Under the pieces are notes generated by a model, which was not told the origin of the DNA, ran no database searches, and saw only the letters and a list, made by a program, of their open reading frames with translations. A program made the translations under genes and the position numbers. 64,000 bases of DNA from Hepsetus odoe (taxonomy: Eukaryota; Chordata; Actinopteri; Characiformes; Hepsetidae): the NCBI GenBank assembly GCA_017165825.1, contig CM029378.1, forward strand, positions 17,809,133-17,873,132. The letters are read 5' to 3'. This document shows positions 1 to 13,600 of the stretch, piece after piece. Each line of letters opens with the position of its first letter. Position 1 is the stretch's first letter.

Positions 1-264
1 GGGTAAATGAAGGTTTCCTGGAGCAGATATGTTCATGCCATGAACTCGTAATGGCCCTTCCTGACCCTTAGAGGTAATACATCTGTTTTGTGAGAGATGT
101 ATTAGAAGCCCCAATCACAGGAAACTCACTCTTTTTGAAAACAGGAGTTTGTTGTGGTGTGTAAACACTGTTGATGTTCACTGTTTTGGGCAGTGGTTCC
201 CAACGTTGGACTTGAAGGACCCTACTCTACACATTTTTGTATTTTCTCTGCACTTAAACATCCA

Positions 265-465
265 GGTTGTGGGTTTGAATCCCGGACCTGTGGGTTGCCC
301 TGAGGTACCCTTGAGCAAGGTACCGTACCCACCACTGCTTCCCGGGCACTTTAAATAGTTGCGCCCTGCTGCACAGTGTGTGTATGGGTGAAATGCTGGA
401 GTTGTGTTTCCTTGTGTTTCACTTTGTGCTGTATTTCACGAACACAAGTAGTCACTTTCACTTCA
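265..465 (+). repeat. tRNA-derived SINE fragment (family A), 5' head missing
   Basis: Begins near the B box (gtgggtttgaatccc) and keeps the family body (ccctgaggtacccttgagca) and tail (gtcactttcactt). It is diverged from the other copies. The remaining DNA in 1-1770 shows no recognisable gene or repeat. Confidence 0.75.
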
Positions 466-1773
466 CTCCTGGAAAAACTTGTCAATTACTGATTCGATTA
501 TTTGAATCATGTGGATTGGGGACGATTGAAATATTAAAATGTTTGTTTGGAAATGGTTTTTGTGAACTAAAACCCAGTAATTATTAGAAGGGTTGAAATG
601 AATTGAATATTAGAAATATTGGAAGGTTATCTGTGTGCAGCAAGGATTACAGCACATCTTATTAAACTGAACCCCAACAAAATGCAACCAGGATTCTTCC
701 CCACGACCCGACCGTGCAGAAATGTCTATGCACTTGGAACCAAATCCTGGAGGCACTGTGTACATCCCGGACCTGAATTCCCCCTCTGATAAATAGACAT
801 GTCAGCTTAACCCGTCCAATTAATACTGAAGTTATAAAGAGTGTTTCTTTCTGGAATGATTTTTATTAGGCAAATACAGAGCAGCCAATCAGAACAGAGA
901 TTATATCAGTCTTAAAGGTATAGCAACATATTCAGCCAGTTAAAATCAAAGCAACAGAAGTAAAATAGTGTCATGTATTGACAAAATGAATCATGTTGGT
1001 ACATAAACTCACAAATTGGTCTTGAGAAAAAGAGAAGACTGTTAAAAGATTTACTGACTTACTGAACTCTGAAGCTCACCCAGCGACGTGGCTTCAACAG
1101 AGAAGAAATGAGGAAATAATGATTGAACTTCAGCTCTTAAACACACTGTGAAAAACACATGGCTTTCGCATGAAAAATCTTTAACTTAAGTCACCCACTG
1201 CATTTCTTTTCCTTTATTTCCCTTCACTTCATTCCCGATCCCGCTTTACCTTCACATGTTCTTGAAGCATATAGAACTAGTGAGTAAAGCACAAAAAGCT
1301 GAGGCCCTCTGTGGGGGCGCAAGCTTTCATGAACAACAAAAAGAACTCCTATTAAGAAACAGTCATTAAAACCCAGATCCAATTTCCTGTGCGGTTCTGG
1401 TTTCACGCTGTGTCACGGGGAGTCGGAGTTGAGGGCCGGTGCTCTACGAGAGACTGCAAGTGGCCACAAGCAGCCACCTTTTACCTCCATAGTGAAGCTC
1501 TGCTGGTTTATATGAATCTGTCATATTAAACTATGTTGAAGTTTCATTCGGTGGGGGGTGGGATGTCATCTCCTCTTTTATGTTCTCACAGCTCAACAGT
1601 GAGGCCATTGAAATGATAATGCAACCTTTTCACCATCTGGATCATTTATTGTGCTCCAGCAGGGTTACAGTGATTGTGCTCAGTCAGATGGCAAAGGTGG
1701 CAAATGGCTTGTCTGACATTATTAGCCAGAGATCCGAGAGAAAAAAAAATCACAGGCCGTTTCCTTTCTCTCC

Positions 1774-1778
<5 letters not shown>

Positions 1779-1853
<75 letters not shown>
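1779..1853. repeat. (AT)n microsatellite, about 75 bp
   Basis: Pure TA/AT dinucleotide run ending atttatttat. It lies 80 bp before a second, compound run. Confidence 0.97.
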
Positions 1854-1856
<3 letters not shown>

Positions 1857-1928
1857 TTATCAGTAACATGAATTTCTAGTCAAATATCTGTTAACATGTG
1901 ATAAACATGTGACACACACGTCATCATT

Positions 1929-1930
<2 letters not shown>

Positions 1931-1994
<64 letters not shown>

Positions 1995-2006
1995 TATATA
2001 TATATG
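1931..2006. repeat. compound (TG)(TA)n(CA)(TA) microsatellite
   Basis: tgtgtata, then a long TA run, then cacacacaca and tatatata. The interleaved TG/CA ends suggest transitions within a TA tract. 2010-2250 holds no recognisable feature. Confidence 0.95.
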
Positions 2007-2279
2007 CACCTTGACACTATATTACAAATGGCAACAAATAGAGTAATCAAATATATTCAACAACTATAATAAATCCTAAATCTGATATTTTAATTTCTCA
2101 TCCTGTCCCTGTCCTTAACCCCTAAACCATTCTTCTATCATGGGTGATTCTATGGATTCTACAGAGACTCAGTAAATCAATCTATCATGAGAAGTGTGAA
2201 CAGATTTTTTAGAAATGTTAGATCAGTCCCCTGATTGCTCCGACAGCCTTTTTTCCCGCGTTGTAAACACGCGGCGCCG

Positions 2280-2297
2280 CAGCGCCCTCTAGTGGTG
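2280..2297 (-). promoter_or_regulatory. CTCF-like binding motif upstream of trrap
   Basis: CAGCGCCCTCTAGTGGTG closely matches the reverse of the known CTCF core (CCACYAGRKGGCGCTR). It lies about 1.4 kb before the start codon at the edge of the GC-rich promoter region. A match to the core is seen; binding is inferred. Confidence 0.55.
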
Positions 2298-2769
2298 CTT
2301 GGTGCACCTTCATCTGGGTGTGCGCACCCAATCGATCTGAGCGTATATTAGGTTTATAAAATAACCATGTTATAATTCTGCTTATGAAATGTTTGAGAAA
2401 TGCTTATGGATATATAACCCGCGGGTCCACGCTAAGAGTGCATTCATATACGTAGAAATAAAAGTGCGCCAATATAATTCCTTTATGCACATATTTTAGT
2501 GTTTTCAAAGGTACAGACGATGACAGAGAAGTGATTTTACACAGCAAAGCACAACGAAAAATGCAAAAAACAATGAAAATGTAAGACCTTCCTTTTCGAT
2601 GGTCTTCGCACTACTACTTCTCATCGTGTATCCCTCTACCGGGGACTATTTTGCAATGTGTTGGAGAACGAAACGTACACTTCCGTGCAAAGGTCACGTA
2701 AAGAAGGTTAGATATTTGGGGGGTGAAGTATGATAACATTTTAATTCATGATATAAAAATTAGAAAAAG

Positions 2770-3560
2770 CAACTAACGGTTCGTGAACAGATTCACCGAG
2801 CGCGGGGTCCTTCAAATCCCTCCGCCGTGTTTGATTCGGAGGGAGCGGAAGAAGAAATTAAACTCGTTCCATTTCTGCCTCTGCTGTGAGTGTCTTTATG
2901 CTCTCTTTTATATTTTACTTGGTCTGTGTGGTGACAATGCGCTCGTGCTGCTCGGGAAAGCTCATGTGTGGGTCGGCGGAGCGTGTTTGTTGGGGGTAAA
3001 GTGGAGTTTGAGGCGGGGAGGAGGAGAAGCGCTGCAGGTTAGCGGCGTGTTTACTGTACGAGCCAGAAACCTCAGAGCTGGGCTTCGGGTGAGCAGAGCG
3101 AGGATTGTGCGGAAAAGTGTAACGTCTTCTTGCCGAAAAACTGCAGAGTTTACATAATATGTTGGTATTGTTTGTTTCATCGCAATAGCTCGTTTCGCTT
3201 TTAACCGCAATGATGTCATCTTAACGCGCCGGACTGCAGCAGGCGTGCGGTTAGCTTAGCCTAGCTTGTCATCCCGGCGCTGGTGAAAAACTGCACTTAA
3301 AGTTAGCTCCGAGTGCACAGACTGGTTCAAATCCAGCTGGGCTCTCTCTTTTTTTCTTGTGATCGTGTGTGTGAAGGTGTAGCTCCTCAGTGAAGATGAT
3401 GCTCCTCGCCACCGCCTTCTTTGTGCGGTGTGTTGGATCATAACCTCATGTTTTTGCACAGAGCTCCTTCCTGTGTTTACGATGCGATGTGCAGATCTTT
3501 ATTCATTCATTACAACACGATCTAAGAGCAGAGGATGGGGACTGTGAGGGGCTTCTGTAA
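2770..3560 (+). promoter_or_regulatory. trrap: probable trrap promoter and noncoding first exon region
   Basis: This stretch is GC- and CpG-richer than the AT-rich DNA before it and lies just upstream of the exon carrying the start codon. An ETS-like CGGAAG is at 2847-2852 and another ACTTCCG at about 2680-2686. Possible first-exon donors are gctgcag|gttagc (GT at 3038-3039) and cttcgg|gtgagc (GT at 3089-3090). The matching acceptor is the strong ctctcctgcag ending at 3586. No TATA box is obvious, as expected for a housekeeping gene. The transcription start cannot be fixed from sequence alone. Confidence 0.5.
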
Positions 3561-3586
3561 TCGGGATCCTCTTTTCTCTCCTGCAG

Positions 3587-3668
3587 GGGGCATGAGCTCT
3601 AACTAACTCCTGCGCAGACCCTGGTCTGCCCCCTCTCCGATACAAACCTGTCTGTCCCAGCCGCAAGT
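3587..3668 (+). other. trrap: trrap 5' UTR portion of start-codon exon, with a 4-codon upstream ORF
   Basis: The exon begins after ctctcctgcag at 3586. It contains an upstream ATG at 3592 that reads M-S-S-N and stops at 3604-3606, 62 bases before the main ATG. The main start has A at -3 and G at +4, a strong vertebrate context, so leaky scanning or reinitiation should still reach it. Confidence 0.75.
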
Positions 3669-3768
3669 ATGGCCTTCGTGCCCACGCCCAGCCCCACGGT
3701 GGTGGACCAGACCACCCTGATGAAGAAGTACCTGCAGTTTGTGGCTGCCCTCACAGACAACAACACTC
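3669..3768 (+). CDS. trrap: trrap coding exon 1 (residues 1-33)
   Basis: Encodes MAFVPTPSPTVV followed by DQTTLMKKYLQFVAAL, the conserved TRRAP amino terminus. The start is chosen for family match and Kozak context. Donor actc|gtgagt leaves one base of the next codon. An open frame continues past the donor to 4190 but loses all family similarity at the splice site. Confidence 0.96.
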
Positions 3769-6700
3769 GTGAGTACAAGCTGTCAGTCCTGCAGTGGCTG
3801 AAAAGTTCTTGCATCATGGCTCTAGGCACAATGTGTCCAAAAGTATCCAGATTACAACCTACCGTGATCACACAGCATTGCAATGCCCATAGAAAAACCT
3901 TCAGATGCTCTGCAGCAGCTGCACTTGAGCCAAAGGTCACTGTGTCCAATGTCAAGCTTCAGCTACTGCAGGGGTTTCCAATCCCAGTTCTGGTGAAGGC
4001 AAACTGTGCTCTTTTTTGTGCTTTGTCTCATCTAACGCACCCGATTAAGCCCTTAACGGATGAACAAGCCGTATTCTTGGTCGGGTCTGAGAGTTCTGAA
4101 AATGCAATAATGTGCTGTAACTTGGTTTGCCAGGTCCACAGCTCAGAACTAACCATCCAATATAAGAGTAGGGCTGAAGAATTAGTCTAGAGGTTTTAAA
4201 AGAGTAGACACAACAAGTCACAAGGGCTAGAAGTTATTATTATTAATAATAATAAAAAAATCTTATAATACAGAGGCTGGGATCTGAAAGTTGGTACATT
4301 ATACTTGCTACTAAAGCCCTAGTCGGGGGGACAAAAATCACACATTTTGACGGTTAACAAAAGGGTTTGGGGGAAAAATGCACCAAGTAATCCAGTTTAA
4401 ATAGTAACTAATATATAGAAAAAACTAACAACAAAAGATGTTCCACAAATCATTCAGGACCTGACTTTTGGTATCTGATCTAAATAATTCAAAGGGGATC
4501 CAACCCCTGTGATTTAAGAGGAAACGTTGGATGAACAGGTGGTTTGCATGCTTTTGGACCTTTAGTGTATTTATTGGAAGCTCAAAAGGTAAATCCAGAG
4601 GTGTGTGGTGAGGGTGATATGCTTTAGACCAAGCAATAGGGTGTGTGTGTGTTTTGTGATTGTGTTTGAGCAAGCAAGAGTAATAAGTGTATCTGACTGC
4701 TTGTATATGCCTGTATGTTTTGGGTGGTGAAATCAAAACTGATGAGATCTGACTGCCTCTGTTTTTTTTCTGTAAACGTATTTTCTCTTCAACTGACTCT
4801 GCACTCTGTGATGAACATTTTAGAGGATGAAACCAAATTGAAAATGATGCAGGAAGTCAGTGAGAACTTTGAGGTAAGCCCCGAAACCATATTCCTTAAA
4901 GTGTGCTCTGATCTTGGACCAAATGTTTGCCTTGCTGACAGTTTAAAAAAAAAATAAAATAAAAAAAATAAAAAATCTAGACAGACACCCGGGATCAGAG
5001 GCAAGATCAGCGTTTGCTCCAGGCTTTCACATCTGCTCTCAATCACTTTGTGTGAATTGTTCAAAGACGCCGTTAAACCCTAGTTTGGAGAGCAGACAGG
5101 TTAGATATTCCACCTGGTGTGAAAGATCTTGCAATCTCTGATGTCCCACTGCTGATCTGTCATGTATCGTAGAAACCACAGTCTCGTCAACATTCCTGAT
5201 TACGAGACTGTTCTGTAGTTTGAGCAGTGATCTGACCACTTTGAAAACCCAGCACCAAACTTTAAAGAGCGCTCCATTGCTTTTAGTCTTGTTCTCTTAG
5301 GGTTCTAGTTGACAGTTAAAGTGGAGAATCCTTGAACCCTTGGACCCTCAGAGGTTTTTTTTCTCCACATAGTGGAGTTTTTGGTTCCTCTCCTTCGTAG
5401 TTGTCCAGCTTTAACATCTATCACTGTAACCTGTTCCACCACCCACCACCATTGTAAAGTGCCTTGGGGCAACTGTGTTGTAAAAGGCGCTATACAAGAA
5501 TAAAAATAGATTGATTGAATTGTTGTACAGCAGCCACATCTAGTACATGAAGTCGAAATGGAGCACTTTAACTCGTTAAGTTATTTGTAGTGTTTTTTAT
5601 ATATATGGCTATTTATTCCCCCAGAACGTTACTTCCTCTCCTCAATATTCCACCTTTCTGGAACACATCATCCCTCGATTTCTGACTTTCCTTCAAGATG
5701 GAGAAGTGCAGTTTCTCCAGGAGAAGCCAACTCAGGTGATTTACCGTGACTGTATTCTTTGAAGAGCGTCCATGTGCTGGGGCAGCGGTGGTCTAGTGGT
5801 TAGAGAATTGCCCCGGATCACAAGATTGTGGGTTCGATTCCCTCTCCAGTAGACTGCCCTGAGGTACCCTTGAGCAAGGTACCGTCCCCGTCACTGCTCC
5901 CCGGGCGCTTTGAATAGCCGCCCCCTGCTGGGTTAAATGCAGAGGTCCAATTTCGTTGTGGTTCAGTGTGTGCTGTGCTGTGACCTCGCAATGACACATA
6001 GTCACTTTCACTTTTCACGTGCTGTTTCTCTTAATGTTGAGCTCTTTAGGATTCAAGCAAAACTGGGCGATTTGATGAAGTTATTTATTTTTCCAATCAT
6101 ATGATAATTTGGAATGGCCCATAAAAAGCCAAAAGTGGGTGAATTTAAAAGCTTGATCAAAATCTACAAAAAATGTCTTTTTGTTTACAAACTTCACTGA
6201 TAAATTGTTTAGAACAAGAGAAATCAGGCTCTTTTTTTATAATTCTTCTTTTTTAATGAAGCATGCAGTTGGCCAGTGTTCAGGTTTATCGGATATCAGA
6301 TCACGGTATGCTCAGCAAAAACCCACGGAGACATAAAATGATTTATTGTTATCATTATAGATTATTGTCATAATGCTCAGCACTTACTCAAGCGCACTCA
6401 AGTTTCTGATCTTAATTTTCTGTAACAGCAACTGAGGAAGCTGGTTCTTGAGATTATTCACCGAATCCCCACCAACGAACACCTGCGGCCTCACATCAAG
6501 AACATCCTGTCAGTGATGTTTCGCTTTCTAGAGGTTAGTTTGAACACAATATTCTTCATAAAACGAAATAATTAGTGCAGCAAAATAGTCCACCTCTAGC
6601 ACGTGTTCTAGAGTCTCTATGGTCTCCGTACCTTTTAGTGTGTTCGCTTCTCTCAACACACATGCAGGGCTGGGAACATGGTTATGTTATAACCCTCCAT

Positions 6701-7693
6701 CCATGGTCCGTTTCTTAGCAGAGGATCATCATTGGCCGGATTTATCTGGTTGCTGGACTGTTTTCAACCCCAGCTGGGACATTCAATTATTAAAAAACAA
6801 ATAAATAAAAATGCAGCCCGCTCCCTTCGGCAGGTCGCTGTAAATGGAGGGGATAATCTACAAATTGCTCCCCTGTTGGGTGTTTCTGTAAAAGTGGCCA
6901 GTGTGAACAGAGCATGCACTTTAGATGGAAGGTGGCTGTGTCTAATAACATGGCTGCACAGCGTTTCCATGCGTGTTCCACTTTTGATAAACTGCAGTGT
7001 GACCATCAATGTTTTATTCTTTAGATCGAAAGCGAAGAAAATGTTCTCATCTGTCTGCGTATCATCATTGAGCTGCACAAACAGTTCAGGCCTCCAATCT
7101 CTCAAGAGGTAACACTCCTCTCTGACGTGATGTCATTTCAATATTCGTTTTACTTGTAGCTGTGATAAGCCGTTTCCTCTCCTGACAGATTCATCATTTT
7201 CTGGATTTTGTCAAGCAAATCTACAAAGATCTCCCCAAAGTAGTGGTAAGCTATCATGTGTTCTAACTTTAAGGCTCAGCAACGTTCAGAACAGATGATG
7301 TTGATTGTTTAAGACACGTATGAAGTTGATTTTTCTTACCAAGCCGTTCCTTTACGCATCATGCACTGAGCTGACTCTCTGTGCATTCTCTGTTTTTAAA
7401 TATTATTATTATTATTTTTTTTTTTTAGACGAGGTACTTTGAGAATCCTCAGGTAATAGCGGAGAACACTGTGCCGTCACCGGAGATGGTGGGCATGATC
7501 ACCTCTGTGATGGTGAAGACTGCGCCTGAGCGTGAGGACAGTGAGACTCGAACGGTCAGTGTGACTAGAGCACTCATTACTACGGTAGTGCACACTTATC
7601 AAACTGGGGAAAATAAATTCAGAGGTTATTTGGGTCCGGCGTAATAACAGGAGACACGGTGATGATGGCGATATGCTTTAGCCCAGAATGGTA

Positions 7694-7735
<42 letters not shown>

Positions 7736-10580
7736 AGTACCGTCAGTTCTGGGTGCTGAAAGTAAAACTGATAAGATCTGAGTGTCTCAGCTAACGCACT
7801 GGTTCCAAGAGAAAATGAAAAGCATTTAGATTTTTCTTACTTTTTCTGAAAATACATCTTAATAAAACTGTCAAATCCAAGTCTTAGACTTTTATTCATT
7901 TTAATTATTTATAAAAAACATCTTCATATGTTCGTTTCTATAACCATTTTTTTCCTGTCCGTCCTTTGGGATGAAACGTGCTGTTCTCGTTGCCATGCTT
8001 TCAAGACTGATAAATGATCTACTCTGTTCTTTTCGTTATTGTACCTTGTGTCAAAAAGTAGTCCGGGCTGAAACGCTCCCTAAAACTTGAACGTAAAAGC
8101 TCGGGAATAAACCGCTGTAGGCTGAAGAAACGTCCCTTTCGTGGACTGGAAGAACTACGTGAAACGTTTATTTCAAATATGCAAATTGTTGCTTATGATA
8201 TTTTTAATTGATCAAACAATTAAAGATGGACATTTCCAACAATTATGGGAAGATAAAGAGCGGGAAGAGGACGTACAGTGTAACATCCATCACTCACATA
8301 AGGGTTTGTTGACCTTTCGGATTGTAACTACATAAAGGTTAGGTACTACTTAATAATGCCCAGCTGTATGCTTTGCATATGCTAATCCGTTCCTGTCGCT
8401 TTAGCCAGATCAAACATACATGCTTGATTTAAAGATCGAACGGTTGGAAGAGCAATGTCATGTTTCTGTTCAGCCACCAGAGGACACTGCCCCACTGCGT
8501 GTGAACGAGTGATGAGGAAAACAAGTGCAAATGCTCTTTAGTGTTTGAAACCAAAGTGATCACCTTCGGTTAAGCTGTTTGACAATCCATTAATGTCTCC
8601 AGCAAATAGACAAGGCGATCATTACACTTTATGGGGGGGAAAAGCACTTTTGATTAATTGCTTTCTCTGTCATTCTTTATTAGGGACAGCTGGTGCACCT
8701 TTGAGCAGCCGAGCTCTCTGTTCAGTCTGACTGATGTCTTCCCTCCGTCTCCGTCTCATTTTTCTCCTCTCTGTGTTCCAGCATACCATAATCCCGCGGG
8801 GGTCGCTGTCGCTCAAGGTGCTTGCCGAGCTGCCCATCATCGTGGTGCTCATGTATCAGGTGAGGATATGGTCGCACAGGTAGAGGATGCTGCACACATT
8901 GGTTTAGTCGTGGATCTAAAGCAGTGGTTTAGCCAAACAAATAAACAAACAAAAACCAAATCTAATTTTTTTTTTATTAAGTGTAATGGATCAACTATGA
9001 CATGTTTAGAGCATGTTGCATTTTTCTGAAGTTGAAAGCTTATAAAATGACGTGCAGTGTTACCAACGTTTTCTGTAATGCAGTTTAGATAATTATGTTA
9101 GTAATATGTAATATAATGCAATGAACAAAAGGTAATGTAGCCAACGTTCTGTAGTCCAGTTTAACTGTCTAAACGTACTGTAACTTCTAATGAACCAATG
9201 GTACTGTAGCTCAGTTATGTACTTAAGCTTTGGAACAGAAGTTAAATAAGCTAATCTGATGTATTTAATGTAATTTAGCCAATGTACAATTTCCAACGTG
9301 CTGTAATTAACGCTTCATGTACTGTTCGATAGAGTGCATTTGGGATTAGGGCACCTAATATTTTTCTTACGGCTGAACCAGACCTTTAATGGCTCCCACT
9401 TTGCGAGGAGAAGGAAAAATCAGTGTTGGTAGTTTTAGGTGAAATGCTGATGTGTTGTTTTTGTCTGTAGCTCTACAAGCTGAACATCCACAACGTGGTG
9501 TCTGACTTTGTGCCCCTGATCATGAACACCATCATGCTGCAGGTGTCTCCTCAGGCTCGGTCAGTGTCCGCCTCTTTGAATACACTGGTACAAATTTCTC
9601 TTTTGTAAAACCGGTTGTTCATTTCTGAATATCTCCGTTTTTAGACAACACAAGCTGTACAACAAGGAACTTTACGCAGATTTCATTGCTGCTCAGATCA
9701 AGACCTTGTCCTTTTTGGCCTACATCATCCGCATCTACCAGGTACCGTGGTTTTGTGAGGTTTGGCAGGTTTAGTAGGTCTTTTAATTTAGTAATATTTT
9801 GTTTCATTTGTAGCATAAGCAGCTAATGAACAGCTTTTTTACCCAGGGACATTTCTTAGCACTCCGTTCCTGATTGGTGTGTGTGTGTGTGTGTGTGTGT
9901 TCTGGTCAGGACTTGGTTGGAAAGTACTCTCAGCAGATGGTGAAGGGGATGCTGCAGTTGCTGTCTAACTGTCCTCCTGAGACTGCCCACCTGCGCAAAG
10001 AGCTGCTCATTGCTGCCAAACACATCCTCACCACAGACCTGCGCAGCCGTGAGTCTCCTTCTGTACAGCTTACATGCCGCCGCTACTCATCCCTCAGAGA
10101 TGGAGCTGATTGCTATGGTTATTAGGGATAAAACTTGAATACAAAACCACCTTTTCATTAAGAAAAATGCACGTTGGCATTTGTTAGTTGTATTTTGCGT
10201 TGCTTATAGCTACAGTAAAAAAAATAAAAATAAATCCATGGAATATTTCACTACAGTTGAACATCTAGCGACACGCCCACAACCACATCACCCATCACCA
10301 AATAGTTTCAATGCGCTTCAAATCAAACTCTTAGATAACTTTTATATATATCTTATAACAGATTTGGCCCAAAGAGCGCAGGGCAGGCAGCTGTTGATGC
10401 TGGTGAGGAGTGAGCATTTAGGTTAACAAAAGGAAGCAGTGCTGTTGGCTACTGTTCATTCAATATTTGACCAGCATCCTGCAATTGGCATTAAACTAAA
10501 TGAATCTCAGATCTACTTCTTTAGATGCTACATTTCATTCACATCAGCTCATCACTAGATTCGATATTTCACTCTTAGCT

Positions 10581-10622
<42 letters not shown>

Positions 10623-13600
10623 TTAAAGTGGCCGGTTGCAAAATTGTGAACGGAGGCAACGAATGCAAATATGCCGATTGTTCAGTTATCATTTTAAGAA
10701 TCGTAAACTATAGGATGCTTGATGCCACGTTCTTCTGAATTCCTGTGGTGCTTTCTGAGAGTGTCAGCTCTCAATCAATAGCAGTTGAGAAAGGAATATG
10801 ATACACTGCGCTAAATCATTAGTTCTGTGGAGGATAAATGAATCAATGTGAAGCTCTAACTACAAAGACACCGCATCGATGCATCTCACGGTTCAGGGGC
10901 TGCTTGGCCTTTCGGTAGTTGCTAAAAGATTTTGATGACATTTGATAGGAACTATTTGTCTTTCAGAGTTCATTCCATGCATGGACAAGCTTTTCGATGA
11001 GTCGATACTAATCGGTTCAGGCTACACAGCAAGAGAGACTCTGAGGTAAGAGCAAAAAGAGATTAACCCTTTTCTCACATCTGGACAGGTGTGAAATTAA
11101 GCAAGAGTGCTGCTGAGTGTTCCGATCATTTATCGCACGTTGGATCTGCTGGCAGGTGTCAACAAATGGTCAGGCCAATCAGACTTTCACAGAAGTAGGG
11201 CTGTCAACAACACTTCGTTTACAGTTTATCATGCAGTCACTGTGAGCACTGCTTGTCCAAGGGATGCAGTATAGAATGGAGAGGGTGAGAGAAGGAAGCA
11301 AACTAGGATCAGAAAATGTGATAATGTCTGGTTCATGATGCATGAAGTTGTAAAGTCCTGCTTGACTGAAGATATACTGTCAGTGTACCCCTGGGGGGCT
11401 GTCCTGCACTGTCCATCACCCGGACCCAGGTGTCACATGGCTGCCAGCCTTAATTCTGCTCAGCCCGTCAGCCTTCAGCAGGCAAAAGTGGCTTGACTAT
11501 GGATTCAGCTAAATCGGCTTTGTTTATTTTAGCTTTCAATTCTTCCCAGCATCCCTTATCCCCCATCCCAAAGGACCTACTTCAAAAGTTTTCAACCAAG
11601 AATCAACCATGAACACAGGTTCTCTGCGCTTTAATCTTATTTTTTTGAAGATGTACTAGAGGTAGAATGTAGAGATGTGCAGTAGGACTGCATGATCTGT
11701 GCCACTATTGATTTTGTGCAGATTGATGTTGAGATTAGCTGCATAATACAAATGATGCCTAAACAAATGAAGTGCTTTGAGGTTCCTGAGCAATTACTCA
11801 GGTTTTAGATCCATTTCTGCTTCTTAAGGTGCAACAAGCTGACCGTATGCAGTAACACAAGCCAGTCATGTTCAAGGTATATTTTTAAAATCCCCGCTGT
11901 GTTTCAGACCCTTGGCCTACAGCACACTGGCCGACCTGGTGCACCATGTCAGACAGAACCTGCCTCTGACTGACCTCTCGCTGGCTGTACAACTGTTTGC
12001 CAAGAACATCGATGACGAGTCCTTGCCCAGCAGTATCCAGACCATGTCCTGCAAGCTTCTGCTCAACCTCGTGGACTGCATCCGCTCCAAGAGCGAACAG
12101 GAGAATGGCAACGGCAGAGACATCCTCATGAGGATGCTGGAGGTGGGGCTGGATATGTTCTTGAGAAGTTCTGTAGCTTGATATTGACAATTTAGCAGGG
12201 CTGGTTAATTTATCATTTGTTGTTATTAAGTTCTTCTTTATCAGAAGATAGCAGAAGATTAAAATGTGTTTTTGAGAGAATATTGAACTGCAGTTACTTA
12301 AGAGTGTTTCTGTGGAGTTTTTGGCTTGTGTTCATAGTTTAACAAAAAAAAAAAAATCTGATCAAAGCAATACAGGCCAGTTTTAACCACATCACATGAT
12401 TCCCATCAAGCTGATTGAAGCTCTTTTTTTTTTGTTGAATTATGTGCGAGAAACCTGTGGAGATATTCGGGATTTCATATCCTGTATCAGAAACCGTTCA
12501 AATAAAAACCCGCCTTTTGTCCATCAGGTATTTGTGTTGAAATTCCACACCATTGCACGCTATCAGCTCGTGTCCATCTTCAAAAAGTGCAAACCCCAAT
12601 CGGAGATGGGTGTAGTGGATCCGGGGGCATTACCGGGTGTTCCAGCCACGCCCACAGCCACCACACCATCTTTACCTCCACCTGCACCTCCCACTCCGGT
12701 CCCACCCGCTCCACCGCCTGCCACGTTCGACAGAGCTGCGGAGAAAGAGGACAAACAGACCTTCCAGGTGTCCGATTGTCGTAGTTTGGTCAAGACCCTT
12801 GTGTGTGGGGTCAAAACAATCACTTGGGGCATAACTTCCTGCAAAGCTCCAGGAGGTGAGAGACAGCTTTTTACCATAAGGCTCTTCCGTCACACAACAT
12901 CGTTTCAGTAAATATGGCAGATACACGGCATGCTTGGTGAATATGTGCATTTGATAAAGGCACGTTTTCTTTTTGCTTTGTGTCACAGAAGCTCAGTTCA
13001 TTCCCAACAAACAGCTTCAGCCTAAAGAGACACAAATCTACATCAAGCTGGTCAAATATGCCATGCAGGCTTTGGACATCTACCAGGTACGACTGTCCCC
13101 TGATCAGTGCTTATTCTGTCTGTGATTGACAAAGCTGCTGTGGTAGTTAAACCATAGGCTTACTTCATCATCTCTTCACTGAATATCATAATAGGCTGCT
13201 GCGTGGGACTAGTGCTAGTGTGTAGTGCTTATCATTTATATGCTTATCAGATATATTCACAAACGTGGTGGCATATTTCAGAACTACAGCTGATATATAA
13301 ATTTTTTTGTTTATGAGAGAGTCATGCTCTGATGCTGCAAAGGGAACGTTTCCATCAAACGTTTTTCTTGCGGGCTCTGTGGTGTTATCAGTGTGTCTGC
13401 ATCTCTACTCATTATTAGAGAGGCCCACAGGGTCTTTACTGGTAGCAGAGTTCTACAGCCTATCACAGAGCCAGCCCCCCTTTTGGCTAGGTACAGATTG
13501 CCGGCAACGGGCAGACGTACATCCGTGTGGCCAACTGTCAGACCGTCCGCATGAAGGAGGAGAAGGAAGTGTTGGAGCACTTTGCTGGAGTCTTCACCAT

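Noticed and set aside
1224..1406. Minus-strand 60-codon ORF as an upstream gene
   Set aside because: No recognisable family, no splice support, and a length expected by chance.
3669..4190. 173-codon ORF continuing past exon 1
   Set aside because: Family similarity ends exactly at the gtgagt donor, and the next conserved residues resume at 4824.
5779..5850. tRNA gene call at SINE heads (also 37244, 57809)
   Set aside because: A and B boxes are present, but no cloverleaf or acceptor stem forms, and each continues into SINE body and tail.
8515..8580. C-box-like gtgatgag as an intronic C/D snoRNA
   Set aside because: No correctly placed D box or terminal stem; no other intron gave a convincing snoRNA either.
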